From JALYNX01 sp044867525 (GTDB lineage: Bacteria > Actinomycetota > Acidimicrobiia > Spongiisociales > ZC4RG35), in contig JBIOVB010000054.1 in the NCBI GenBank assembly GCA_044867525.1, positions 1-51,314 on the forward strand: DNA of 51,314 bases, given 5' to 3'. A program made the position numbers and the translations under genes. This document shows, piece after piece, positions 1-8,226 of the stretch. Below the pieces are notes generated by a model. It made no database searches, was not told where the DNA came from, and saw only the letters and a program-made list of their open reading frames with translations. Within the stretch, counting starts at the first letter, position 1. Every line of letters begins with the position of its first letter.

Positions 1-684
1 GCCGAGTTGGCCGGGATCGTCCCTACCGGAACCCGACTCGAGCACATCTGGTTCGGGACCATGAACGGGCCGGACGGGAAGCCGTTCAAGACCAGAGAAG
101 GCGGTGTGGTCCGGCTCGGTGACGTGATCCAGATGCTCACCGATGCCGCCCGGCGCCGACTCGACGAGGCCCACCTCGCAGAGGACTATCCGCCCGCTGA
201 GCGGGACCGGATCGCGGCGATGGTCGGGGTTGCCGCCCTCAAGTTCGGGGACCTGATCAACAACCGGGCCTCCGACTACGTGTTCGACCTGGAACGCTTC
301 AGCTCGTTCGAGGGAAAGACCGGCCCTTACCTCCAGTACGCCTCGGTGCGGATCAAGTCCATCTTGCGCCGGGCCGAGGAGGCGAGCATCTCGGCGGGCA
401 CCATGGCCCCGCCCGGCGTCGACGTCGAGCGCGATCTGGTCCTGGACCTGCTTCGCCTTCCCGAATTTGTCCAGCGGGCGATCGACCTCCGCGCCCCCAA
501 CCACATTGCCGAGTTCGCCTACGGGGTCGCCACACGGTTCAACCGGTTCTATGACACCTGTCACATCCTCTCCGAGCCCGACCCGTTGCGGCAGGCGTCG
601 TGGCTGGCCCTGTCGACGTGGACGCTGAAGGCCCTGGAGCGCCTCCTCGACCTGCTCGGCATCGAGATCCCCGACCGCATGTAG
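1..684 (+). CDS. argS: Arginyl-tRNA synthetase, C-terminal part (5' truncated by window edge)
   Basis: Class I aminoacyl-tRNA synthetase that charges tRNA-Arg in the cytoplasm. The frame is open from base 1, so only about the last 227 residues are present. It begins near the catalytic-domain end: FGTMNGPDGKPFKTREGG corresponds to the KMSKS-loop region of ArgS, where the Lys motif is degenerate in many family members. The DALR anticodon-binding domain follows, with the typical KTGPYLQYASVRIKSI segment and the usual ending LLGIEIPDRM. The stop at 682-684 lies 2 bp before the next gene, so the GNAT gene is probably co-transcribed. The catalytic HIGH motif lies outside the window. Confidence 0.95.
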   Translation, partial: AELAGIVPTGTRLEHIWFGTMNGPDGKPFKTREGGVVRLGDVIQMLTDAARRRLDEAHLAEDYPPAERDRIAAMVGVAALKFGDLINNRASDYVFDLERFSSFEGKTGPYLQYASVRIKSILRRAEEASISAGTMAPPGVDVERDLVLDLLRLPEFVQRAIDLRAPNHIAEFAYGVATRFNRFYDTCHILSEPDPLRQASWLALSTWTLKALERLLDLLGIEIPDRM

Positions 685-686
685 AG

Positions 687-1529
687 ATGAGCCTGTCCCT
701 GCGCCCGGCTCGCCAGGACGACGTGGCCAAGATCGAGGTCTGGACCCGCGATACCTTCTCCTGGGGCGACTACATCGGCGAGTTGCTCTCCGAGTGGATC
801 GAGGACCTGTCGCTACATGTCATGGTCGCTGTCGATGAGGATGACGTTCCCCTGGGTGTGTCTCGCTCCGAGATGCTGTCCCCAAACGAAGGCTGGCTTA
901 GCGCAGCACGCGTCCACCCCGATCACCGCAGGAAAGGGATCGGCGCCGCGCTCAACGACGAGGGTGTGGAGTGGGCCCGGGGTCTCGGAGCACAAATCGT
1001 GCGTCTCTCTGTGGATGACGACAACGAGGGGGCCCGGGCTCAGGTCGAGAAACTCGGCTACCGGAACACATGTGTCTGGCTGGTCGGGGACACCGATGCG
1101 CGCCAGGGGCATCTGGTTCGTGAACGGGACCGTCTCCACCCGGCTTCGTTCGCGGATGCCGACGCTGGGTGGCAACTTTGGGCAGCCAGCGACCTGGCCC
1201 GTGCCGGTCGTGAATTGTGGGCCGGGAACTGGAGATGGCGAAAGGCGCTCCGCTCGGACCTCGATGAGGCCCTGGCCGCACACTCCCTGTTCCAGGGCCC
1301 CGCGGGCTGGGTGGTTGCGGTCTCCGAAGGAGAGACGCTGCAGGTACGTTGGACCGCGACCGACCCCGCAGACGGGCCGGCGCTGATCGAGGGCGTGCTC
1401 GAGATCGGGCGCCAGATGCCGGTCTCGCGGGTCGAGGTCTACCTGCCGGAGACCCCGTGGAGTCGTGAGGCGCTGGTCAGAGAGCGGTTCACGATTCAGC
1501 GCTTGCTGATCTACGCCAAGAGCCTCTAG
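687..1529 (+). CDS. GNAT family N-acetyltransferase
   Basis: Predicted acetyl-CoA-dependent N-acyltransferase of 280 aa; substrate unknown. The N-terminal half carries the GNAT fold. Motif A appears as ARVHPDHRRKGIGAALNDEG, with the RxxGxG/A acetyl-CoA pyrophosphate loop RRKGIG, followed by a motif B-like EKLGYRNT. The C-terminal half is a degenerate second GNAT-like region, as in tandem GNATs. I use the ATG at 687, 2 bp after the argS stop, because the upstream extension would run inside argS and MSLSLRPARQDD is a standard GNAT beginning. Its 3' end overlaps the convergent membrane-protein gene by 4 bp. Confidence 0.85.
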   Translation: MSLSLRPARQDDVAKIEVWTRDTFSWGDYIGELLSEWIEDLSLHVMVAVDEDDVPLGVSRSEMLSPNEGWLSAARVHPDHRRKGIGAALNDEGVEWARGLGAQIVRLSVDDDNEGARAQVEKLGYRNTCVWLVGDTDARQGHLVRERDRLHPASFADADAGWQLWAASDLARAGRELWAGNWRWRKALRSDLDEALAAHSLFQGPAGWVVAVSEGETLQVRWTATDPADGPALIEGVLEIGRQMPVSRVEVYLPETPWSREALVRERFTIQRLLIYAKSL

Positions 1530-2116
1530 GCGAAGATCGCCATGGTGGCGATGGCCCAAACCACGAACATCGAGGGGATCTCCGCCTTGCGCACCCAGTC
1601 CGGGGCGTTCGGCGCCCGATTGATCAGGAGCGACAGGGGGACACCGAGAAGCGGCATCACCACCATTCCCGCTATCCCCAACGCCCGCATTCCCTCAGCC
1701 CCCTTGTGCAGAGGCTCGGGCAGGTCTCCGAGCAAGCCGTCGATCGCGCTGTAGGCGAGCAGAGCCGCGAAGCCGACGAAGAACACCGCCAGTGTGCGCC
1801 CGATCCCGACCTCCCACAGCTTGAAACCCACCAGCTTCCTGCCCCGGCCCAAAGGGCCCTCGGCGGCCACCCCGAGACAGAACAGGCCCAAGATCGCGAG
1901 GATCAACGCCGAGGCGAGCATGCCTCCAGTCGACATCTCCTGGACCACATCGACGATCTCGAAACCTGCGAGGAGCACGGCGATTGACAGCCCCACCCAA
2001 AGGCTGCCCAGGACCATGAGCCCCACGTCGAACATCGTTCCGAATGCCCCGTAGGCGAGGATCGCGTAACGCTTCACCAGGGCCAGGGGATCGGCCCGGC
2101 TGATGCCCTCGGTCAC
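1526..2116 (-). CDS. Conserved multi-pass membrane protein, function unknown
   Basis: A 196-aa integral membrane protein with about five hydrophobic segments; charged loops such as GPLGRGRKLVGF and NRAPNAPDWVRKAE separate them. No catalytic motif is recognisable and I assign no function. The GTG at 2116 is preferred because it gives a 4-bp GTGA overlap with the glcF stop, so translation is probably coupled to the glycolate oxidase operon as its last gene. A longer frame up to 2182 would lie inside glcF and encode an arginine-rich non-membrane head. Association with glcDEF is positional only. Confidence 0.7.
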   Translation of the reverse strand: MTEGISRADPLALVKRYAILAYGAFGTMFDVGLMVLGSLWVGLSIAVLLAGFEIVDVVQEMSTGGMLASALILAILGLFCLGVAAEGPLGRGRKLVGFKLWEVGIGRTLAVFFVGFAALLAYSAIDGLLGDLPEPLHKGAEGMRALGIAGMVVMPLLGVPLSLLINRAPNAPDWVRKAEIPSMFVVWAIATMAIFA

Positions 2117-3366
2117 AGCTGGTCCTCCACGGCGGCGACGATACCGCCCCGGGGTTGCCCCTCGGTGGCTTGCAGATACCACTCGATGGGATGCGCGATC
2201 TCGAATCCCGCACCCAGGGCGCTTCGTAATTGCATCTCACATCCCGGATTCGCCGAAGCGACCCTGTTCACCCCCGTAGAGCGAACCTGATCGGCCTTGC
2301 GGTTCCCGAGTTCCTGAGAAGCCTCAGGCTGCAGGACCGTATAGAGGCCGGCCGCCCCACAGCACATCCCGTTGGGATCGGTCTCCACCACTTCGAAGCC
2401 GCCTGCCTCCAGGATCAATCTGGGCTCCGCGGTCACCCTTTGCGCGTGGCGGAGATGGCAGGGATCCTGGATCGCGATCTGACCTGATCCCCGTGCCAAT
2501 CGCGGCAGGAGACCGGACTCGATGGCGCGAGCCACCGCCACGGTCACGTCGACTGCGACCGATCCGACCCCCTCACCCTGCGGGCCCCAGTGCCCGTAGT
2601 CGCGGAGGTGGGCCGAGCAACCGGCGGCCGTGGCCACCACCATGTCATACCCCGCAAGCGCGTTTGCATTGGTTTCTGCATGGCCCCGGGCCTCGGCTGC
2701 CTTTCCGTCGTGAGCGGCGAGGGCACCACAGCAGGTCTGACCTTCGGGGACCTCGACCCGATACCCGGCGCGCTCCAGCAGGGTCACCGCTGCCAGGTTC
2801 ACCGGGCGGAACCACTGGTCCTGGATGCACCCGGAGAGGAGCGCCACCCTCCCCGCTTCCCCGGTCCCACCGACATGCCCGAGCATCGAGTCCGGGCGAT
2901 GTCGGAGGTCTCGCATCCCCGAGGCCAAGCGACGGATCCTGCGTGGCGCAAGCCGGGTGGCCCCGGTTCGTTGCGCCAGCGAGAATGCCCCGGTCCCCGC
3001 GGCCAGCGCTCCCCTGGAGCCGAGCACCGTGCCCAGCAGGAAGGCGCGAACACGATGGGACCAGGAGCGGCGCTGCGCCACGATCTCGGTCCTGGTTCCT
3101 TCCAGGAGCCGCCCATAAGGGACAAGCCCGGGGCATACTGGCTCACACGCCCGGCAGCCGAGACAGAAATCGATGATCCCCTGGAACGGGGCGTCGACCT
3201 CGAGAACTCCCTGATGGACCGCCTTCATGGCATGGATGCGCCCCCTCGGAGATGCGGTCTCCCGACCGGTGAGCCGGAAGGTGGGGCAGGCAGGAAGGCA
3301 GAGCCCGCACTGGACGCAGGCATTCAGCTCATCCGTGGTCGGGTGCTCGGCGGTGACCCAGCCCAT
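2113..3366 (-). CDS. glcF: Glycolate oxidase iron-sulfur subunit GlcF
   Basis: Electron-transfer subunit of the GlcDEF complex, which oxidises glycolate to glyoxylate. The 417-aa length is normal. Two ferredoxin-type 4Fe-4S motifs lie near the N-terminus: CVQCGLCLPACP (Cys17, 20, 23, 27) and CLGCRACEPVCP (Cys68, 71, 74, 78). Two CCG cysteine-rich domains follow, seen as QTCCGALAAHDG and GMCCGAAGLYT, the second near the C-terminus. The ATG at 3366 shares one base with the glcE stop (TGATG), so an upstream extension inside glcE is rejected. The gene also overlaps the following membrane-protein gene by 4 bp, giving one tightly coupled unit. Confidence 0.95.
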   Translation of the reverse strand: MGWVTAEHPTTDELNACVQCGLCLPACPTFRLTGRETASPRGRIHAMKAVHQGVLEVDAPFQGIIDFCLGCRACEPVCPGLVPYGRLLEGTRTEIVAQRRSWSHRVRAFLLGTVLGSRGALAAGTGAFSLAQRTGATRLAPRRIRRLASGMRDLRHRPDSMLGHVGGTGEAGRVALLSGCIQDQWFRPVNLAAVTLLERAGYRVEVPEGQTCCGALAAHDGKAAEARGHAETNANALAGYDMVVATAAGCSAHLRDYGHWGPQGEGVGSVAVDVTVAVARAIESGLLPRLARGSGQIAIQDPCHLRHAQRVTAEPRLILEAGGFEVVETDPNGMCCGAAGLYTVLQPEASQELGNRKADQVRSTGVNRVASANPGCEMQLRSALGAGFEIAHPIEWYLQATEGQPRGGIVAAVEDQL

Positions 3367-4421
3367 CACAGGCCCGCAGGGAGCCGGCCGGGGTTGATCA
3401 CCCGGGCCGGGTCGAACTGGGCGATCAGTCGGCGCTGGACCTCGAGCGCGGGGGGCGGCCGGCCCCAGGGGTCGAAGCCCTCGAGGCCGTTGGGAGGAGC
3501 GGAGACGACCACCAGGCTGCCGCCATTCTCCTCTGCCCAGGCACGGACGCCCGATGCTCCTTCGCCGTCGTCGGAGGCGGCGCGTATCTCGCCGACGCCG
3601 TGGATAGCCAGATACCGCCAGCCTGTTGGCAGCCTCTCGAGAGCGGCCGTCGTCAACGCCGGAGGCACCCGTAGCGACCACCGGAAGGCGCCTTCGGGGT
3701 CAACCGGCCAATCGTGGCCCTCGATCACCTCGCCCTCGAGCCGATCGGTGATCGCCTCCACCTCGGTATAGGTTCCCCAAAGGAACACCCGCGTCCGCCG
3801 GTTCTCCTCGAGCACCGCCAGGGGACGGGTGACCCGCCGGGCCATCTCGAGTTCGGGAATGGTCACAGTGGCCGCCGCGGGTGGTCGAGGCCAGAGCTTG
3901 ATGCAGATGGAGACGATCACGCCGAGGGAGCCGAAAGCCCCCACCACCAGACGGGGCAGGTCATACCCGGTGACGTTCTTCACGACACGACCGCCGGCCC
4001 GGATCACCCGACCATCACCGGTGACCAGGGTCACTTCCAACATCCGTTCCCTGGTCCCGAGAAGGCGGCCTCGACGTAACGAAGAGGCGCCTGCCGAGAC
4101 CACCCCGCCAATCGTCGAAGCCCCCGGGACCTCGGGGAGGACCGCGGTTTGCGCCCGTTCGTTGAGTTGTGCCTCGAGATCGGCGACCCGAGACCCCGCC
4201 CCGGCGGTGACGGTTAGGTCGTCAGGGTCCCACTCTTCGATCCCCGAGAAGCCCGACATGTCGACGATGACACTTGGAGAGCTCGGTGCTCCGAAACCCT
4301 GCCTGGTGCCACCCCCCACCACCTGGACCACAGCCGAGCCCTGCGACGCTTTGCGGAGCAAGGCCGCCAGCTCTTCGACCGAGCCCGGGGTGACCCGGGT
4401 TGCCGTGGCGACTTCCGTCAT
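3366..4421 (-). CDS. glcE: Glycolate oxidase FAD-binding subunit GlcE
   Basis: Second flavoprotein subunit of glycolate oxidase, 351 aa, a shortened paralogue of GlcD. It has the PCMH-type FAD domain: QVVGGGTRQGFG, then EVPGASTIGGVVSAGASSLR and NVTGYDLPRLVVGAFGSLGV. The C-terminal region ends in QFDPARVINPGRLPAGL, the normal GlcE/GlcD tail. The ATG at 4421 forms an ATGA overlap with the glcD stop. GlcE is typically needed for activity together with GlcD and GlcF; all three are contiguous and in the usual order here. Confidence 0.93.
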   Translation of the reverse strand: MTEVATATRVTPGSVEELAALLRKASQGSAVVQVVGGGTRQGFGAPSSPSVIVDMSGFSGIEEWDPDDLTVTAGAGSRVADLEAQLNERAQTAVLPEVPGASTIGGVVSAGASSLRRGRLLGTRERMLEVTLVTGDGRVIRAGGRVVKNVTGYDLPRLVVGAFGSLGVIVSICIKLWPRPPAAATVTIPELEMARRVTRPLAVLEENRRTRVFLWGTYTEVEAITDRLEGEVIEGHDWPVDPEGAFRWSLRVPPALTTAALERLPTGWRYLAIHGVGEIRAASDDGEGASGVRAWAEENGGSLVVVSAPPNGLEGFDPWGRPPPALEVQRRLIAQFDPARVINPGRLPAGL

Positions 4422-5842
4422 ACCCACGCCCCTTCGGGCATCTCCCTCCTCGCCCCACCAAAGTCGAAGCACCGCGATCCCTCGGGCAACACCTTCGCCG
4501 GGTTGAACAGCCCCTCGGGGTCGAACGCCTCTTTGATCCGGGCCTGGGCGTCGAGGTCGAGCTCGCTGAACGCAGAGCTCATCAACTTTCTCTTCTCCAG
4601 CCCGATTCCGTGCTCTCCGGAGAGGGAACCGCCGTGACGAAGGCAGGCTTCGACCATCTCCTCGCCGGCGGCCTGGACCCGCTCCATGGTCCCCGGAATC
4701 GAGCTGTCGAAGGCCATGAGGGGGTGCAGATTCCCGTCGCCGGCGTGGAGGATGTTGCACACCGTGAGGTCGTGGCGGGCGGCAATGGCCATCACCTCTT
4801 CCATCGCCTGGCCCATCTTGGAGCGTGGCACGACGGTGTCGTGTAGGTAGTAGTCGGGCGCCACCTGGGCCACAGAGCCGAACGCCGCCTTGCGGCCCTT
4901 CCACAGGATTTCGCGCTCCGCCTCATCAACCGCGATCACCACCTGACGAGCACCATGGTCGGTGGCGATCCTGCCGATCAATGTGGCCTCCGCTTCCACC
5001 GCCTCCGGCTCGCCAACCACTTCGGCGAGGAGCATCGCTGCGGCATCGACGGGGAATCCGGCCTGTAGCCAGTTTTCGATCGCCACCAGGGAGTTCTGGT
5101 CCATGATCTCCATCGCCGCGGGTACCAGACCTGCCGCGATGACGCTCGAGACCGTGGCCACCGCCCCACCGAGGGTGTCGTAGTCGATGCGCAGCGTTCG
5201 CACGTCCGCCTCCAGAGGAAGAAGGCGGACCAGAGCCCTGGTCACCACGCAGAGCGTGCCCTCCGAGCCCACGACGATCCCTTTGATGTCCAGCCCTGGG
5301 GGATCGGGCGCCTGGCTCCCCAGGACCACCATCTCCCCTCCCGCCATCACCACCTCGAGCCCGAGGACATGGCTGGTGGTTGCGCCTTCGGCGAGGCAAT
5401 GCGCCCCGCCCGAATTGTTGGCGACATTGCCCCCGATGGTGCAGGCTGGTTGCGAGGAAGGGTCCGGCGCGAACTGGAGCCCAAAGGGAGCGGCGGCCTT
5501 GCCCAAATCGAGATTGATCACCCCCGCCCCGACCCAGGCGGTCCGGTTCCCGGCGTCGATTTCGATCTGGTTCATCGCCGTCGTCACCAGAACCACGCCG
5601 CCTTCGGTGGGGCTGGCGCCGGCAGTGAGGCCCGTGCCAGCGCCCCTGGCCACGATCGGCGCCTTATGGACCTCGGCGATCCGGACCACGCCGGCGACCT
5701 CTTCGGTGGTCGAAGGGAGGGCGACACACGTCGGATTGCCCCGCATCAGAGAGGCGTCCTTGGAATAGAGATAGAGCTCGACTGCCTCGTGGAGCACACG
5801 ATCGGCACCCAGCAATTGCTCCAGATCGGAGATCAGGGACAT
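4418..5842 (-). CDS. glcD: Glycolate oxidase catalytic subunit GlcD
   Basis: FAD-linked subunit that carries the glycolate (or D-lactate) oxidation site; 474 aa, normal length. The PCMH FAD domain shows IVARGAGTGLTAGASPTEGG, CTIGGNVANNSGGAH and GIVVGSEGTLCVVT. The C-terminal FAD-oxidase domain contains the metal/substrate motif HAGDGNLHPLMAFD and the family signature SGEHGIGLEKR. The ATG at 5842 has a TACCCT box 9 nt upstream and no Shine-Dalgarno, so a leaderless mRNA beginning here is likely. With glcE and glcF adjacent, glycolate oxidase is preferred over D-lactate dehydrogenase. The product, glyoxylate, is also the end product of the purine degradation island in this window. Confidence 0.95.
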   Translation of the reverse strand: MSLISDLEQLLGADRVLHEAVELYLYSKDASLMRGNPTCVALPSTTEEVAGVVRIAEVHKAPIVARGAGTGLTAGASPTEGGVVLVTTAMNQIEIDAGNRTAWVGAGVINLDLGKAAAPFGLQFAPDPSSQPACTIGGNVANNSGGAHCLAEGATTSHVLGLEVVMAGGEMVVLGSQAPDPPGLDIKGIVVGSEGTLCVVTRALVRLLPLEADVRTLRIDYDTLGGAVATVSSVIAAGLVPAAMEIMDQNSLVAIENWLQAGFPVDAAAMLLAEVVGEPEAVEAEATLIGRIATDHGARQVVIAVDEAEREILWKGRKAAFGSVAQVAPDYYLHDTVVPRSKMGQAMEEVMAIAARHDLTVCNILHAGDGNLHPLMAFDSSIPGTMERVQAAGEEMVEACLRHGGSLSGEHGIGLEKRKLMSSAFSELDLDAQARIKEAFDPEGLFNPAKVLPEGSRCFDFGGARREMPEGAWV

Positions 5843-5851
5843 CGGGCCCGG

Positions 5852-5857
5852 AGGGTA
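5852..5857 (-). promoter_or_regulatory. -10 box for glcDEF
   Basis: TACCCT on the minus strand, 9 nt before the glcD ATG. No -35 consensus is visible. The placement fits a transcript starting at or next to the ATG. Confidence 0.5.
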
Positions 5858-5900
5858 CCGCCGCCCGATCAGGCTTCCCCCAACCCCGACATGAGCTGGG

Positions 5901-7439
5901 TCAGGCCGTACCCCAGCCGCCACCACCCGGGGTCGACACCAGGAGCCGGTCACCGGGGGCGACCTCGATCGTCACCTTGCCCGGGAGACGCTCCCTGGAG
6001 CCGTCGGGTCGGATCATCCAGTCTTCACCGGGTGCGCCTGGCTCGCCGCCTGCCAGCCCCCAAGGCCGGTTCCGCCGGCGCTCGCCCATCAGTGAGAGCG
6101 TGGCCTCCGACTCGAACAGGATCTCGCGCTCTATGCCCTCGCCCCCCGGATAGCTGCCTGCACCGCCACTGCCGCGACGCAACTTGTAGCGGGTCACCCG
6201 AAAGGGGTAGTGGGAATCCAAGGACTCGATCGGGGTGTTCTCGGTATTGGTCATCCCGGTGTGGATCCCCGATTGGCCGGCCCGCCCCGGGCGACCGCCC
6301 TGGCCCCCGCCCACGGTCTCGTAATAGGTGAAATCGTCGTTGCCGACCAGGACGTTGTTCATCGTTCCCTGGGAGGCGGCAGGTACCCGATCGGGCGCAG
6401 CCTGGGCCAGGGCTCCAAGCAGAGCATCCGCGATCCTTTGCGCGGTCTCGACGTTCCCCGCGGCGACGGCGGCCGGTGGCGAGGCGTCGACGATCGACCC
6501 GGCGCGGGTCAGCAGTTCGAGGTTCCGATAGCAGCCGTCGTTGGCCGGGATCGTGGGGTCGGTAGCCACTCGGATCGCGTAGTACAGGCAAGACCGGGTT
6601 ACGGCCTGGACCGCGTTGAAGTTGGCCGCCACCTGGTCGTCGCAGGCGTTGAAGTCGGCACTCAGGTGCTCCCCGTCGATGATGACCCGGACCCTGATCG
6701 CAACATCCCGCTCCCCGTGCTCCATGAAATCCTCGAAGGAGTACTCGCCGTCTGGCAGCCCGGCGAGAGCCGCCGCCATCCGCCGTTCCCCGTATGAGAG
6801 AAGGGACACGGACACCTCCCGGAACCGGTCATGGGTCTCTGCATCCGACAATTCGACGAGGCGTTGCGCCCCGACGGCATTGGCGCCGATCTGGGCGGCA
6901 AGGTCACCCCTGCGCTCCCAGGGGGTGCGAGAGGCGGTGACGAAGGGCTCCGCGAATTCCGTCACCCATTGCCCGTCCGAGACCGCCTGCGTTGGCGGGA
7001 CCCGGTGGCCTTCCTGGTCGACGGTCACCGCGTGTGCCGGCATCGACCCTGGCGCCTCGCCACCAACGTCCGCGTGGTGCGCCCGGTTGGCAACCCATCC
7101 CACGAGGTCGACCCCGGCAAACACGGGGGCAACGAGTGTCAGGTCATTGAGGTGGGTGCCACCAGCGAAAGGATCGTTCACTGCGTACTGGGCGCCGGGG
7201 AGCGGATCGAACGCCTCGATGCAGGCGGCTACCGAGGCCGGCATCGAGCCCAGGTGCACCGGAATGTGCTCCGCCTGGGCCAACATCTCGCCACCTGGGG
7301 TGAACACAGCCGCCGAGCAATCCGCCCGCTCCTTGATATTGGGAGACAGCGATGTGTGGCGGAGGATGATCCCCATCTCGTCCGCCACCGCGGCCAGCCG
7401 GTTCCGGGCGACTTCGAGCGTCGTGGGATCGACACTCAT
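5901..7439 (-). CDS. hyuB: Hydantoinase B/oxoprolinase family protein (HyuB)
   Basis: Predicted beta subunit of an ATP-dependent amidohydrolase or carboxylase of the HyuA/HyuB family (N-methylhydantoinase, 5-oxoprolinase, acetone/acetophenone carboxylase); 512 aa, usual length. Family features include LRHTSLSPNIKERADCSAA near the N-terminus, HLGSMPASV, the NDPFAGGTHLNDL segment, and glycine-rich C-terminal blocks GGGQGGRPGRAGQSGIHTGM and LRRGSGGAGSYPGGEGIE. The start overlaps the stop of the AlkD-like gene (ATGA). Its expected partner HyuA lies about 2.6 kb upstream on the same strand, separated by a nucleotidase and the glycosylase. The substrate cannot be told from sequence. Confidence 0.88.
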   Translation of the reverse strand: MSVDPTTLEVARNRLAAVADEMGIILRHTSLSPNIKERADCSAAVFTPGGEMLAQAEHIPVHLGSMPASVAACIEAFDPLPGAQYAVNDPFAGGTHLNDLTLVAPVFAGVDLVGWVANRAHHADVGGEAPGSMPAHAVTVDQEGHRVPPTQAVSDGQWVTEFAEPFVTASRTPWERRGDLAAQIGANAVGAQRLVELSDAETHDRFREVSVSLLSYGERRMAAALAGLPDGEYSFEDFMEHGERDVAIRVRVIIDGEHLSADFNACDDQVAANFNAVQAVTRSCLYYAIRVATDPTIPANDGCYRNLELLTRAGSIVDASPPAAVAAGNVETAQRIADALLGALAQAAPDRVPAASQGTMNNVLVGNDDFTYYETVGGGQGGRPGRAGQSGIHTGMTNTENTPIESLDSHYPFRVTRYKLRRGSGGAGSYPGGEGIEREILFESEATLSLMGERRRNRPWGLAGGEPGAPGEDWMIRPDGSRERLPGKVTIEVAPGDRLLVSTPGGGGWGTA

Positions 7440-8167
7440 GAGACCAGGTGCCCGATGTGCTTGGTCGCCTCCCGAAAGCTGAGAGTCGAGAGCTCACTGC
7501 GGTTCGCCTCTACGAATCGGGCGACTGCCTCGGGATCGGTCTTGGCGTACTCCCGCAGCGCCCAACCGATCGCCTTGCGAATGAAGAATTCCCTTTCGTC
7601 GAGCCGGGCCTTGCAGAACGAAAACAGACGTCGGGCATCGGTTCGCTCCTTGGCCCCCACCTGGCAGATGATGGCGCTGCGCCGCAACCACATGTCCTCA
7701 GAGCCGATCCAGGTATCGATCTCGGCCCAGGATTTCCTTGGCTCCTCGAGCACGAGAGCCCGCACCAGGTGGGTCGCCACTTCGTCGACGAAGTCCCACC
7801 AGGCGCCCTCGACGATCAGCCGCCGATACAAGGGAAGCGACGCGGTGTCGACAAACCGCCGGTGGCGCTCGGCGACCTCCAAAGCCAGGTACTTCTCCTC
7901 ACGATGGGGGAGGTCCCAAAGTCCCAACACCAGGCCCTGGTACTGATCGCGGGTCTGAGGCGGGAACTCGGCAACCAGATGCCGTGCAATCGGAACCCGC
8001 GCCGGCTTCTGCACGCCGTAAAACGGCATGTCGGTCTTCATATAGGCCTGCATCCCGACCGCCTTCTCCGGATTCGCCTGAGCCCGGAGCGAGGTGGTCA
8101 CGAACTGGCTCGCCGACGCGACCAGCGCCGATGTGGGCGTCGAGAGACGTCCGGATCCTGTCGTCAT
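7436..8167 (-). CDS. DNA alkylation repair protein, AlkD-like
   Basis: HEAT-like helical-repeat DNA glycosylase family (AlkC/AlkD, PF08713 type) that removes bulky or positively charged alkylated bases. The 243-aa protein is alpha-helical and contains the recognisable family blocks MKTDMPFYGVQKPARVPIAR, VEGAWWDFVDEVATHLV, MWLRRSAIICQVG and FFIRKAIGWALREYAKTDPE. The ATG at 8167 is favoured over TTG 8188 because a TACGAT -10 box lies 8 nt upstream of it and the family match starts later. The end overlaps hyuB by 4 bp, an unusual partner for a repair gene. Confidence 0.87.
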   Translation of the reverse strand: MTTGSGRLSTPTSALVASASQFVTTSLRAQANPEKAVGMQAYMKTDMPFYGVQKPARVPIARHLVAEFPPQTRDQYQGLVLGLWDLPHREEKYLALEVAERHRRFVDTASLPLYRRLIVEGAWWDFVDEVATHLVRALVLEEPRKSWAEIDTWIGSEDMWLRRSAIICQVGAKERTDARRLFSFCKARLDEREFFIRKAIGWALREYAKTDPEAVARFVEANRSELSTLSFREATKHIGHLVS

Positions 8168-8175
8168 CGGCACCG

Positions 8176-8181
8176 ATCGTA
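8176..8181 (-). promoter_or_regulatory. -10 box for the AlkD-like gene and hyuB
   Basis: TACGAT on the minus strand, 8 nt before the ATG at 8167 and just past the hairpin at 8192-8219. This suggests that alkD-hyuB starts a new transcript after the nucleotidase gene. Confidence 0.45.
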
Positions 8182-8191
8182 ATTTCAACCT

Positions 8192-8219
8192 GAGCCCGGG
8201 CCCCCCGGGGCCCGGGCTC
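8192..8219. terminator. Strong GC hairpin after the 5'-nucleotidase gene
   Basis: A perfect 13-bp inverted repeat (GAGCCCGGGCCCC against its complement) with two bases between the arms, so the real loop is 4-6 nt. It starts 8 bp after the nucleotidase stop. There is no U-run after it on the minus strand, so it would act as an intrinsic terminator of the GC-hairpin-only type or as an mRNA 3' stabiliser. Confidence 0.6.
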
Positions 8220-8226
8220 GAGCTGG

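Noticed and set aside
2590..3771. Long plus-strand open frame (393 codons) opposite glcE and glcF.
   Set aside because: It is a GC-rich shadow frame with a low-complexity Arg/Pro/Gly composition and no family match, whereas glcE and glcF have intact domains and overlapping starts.
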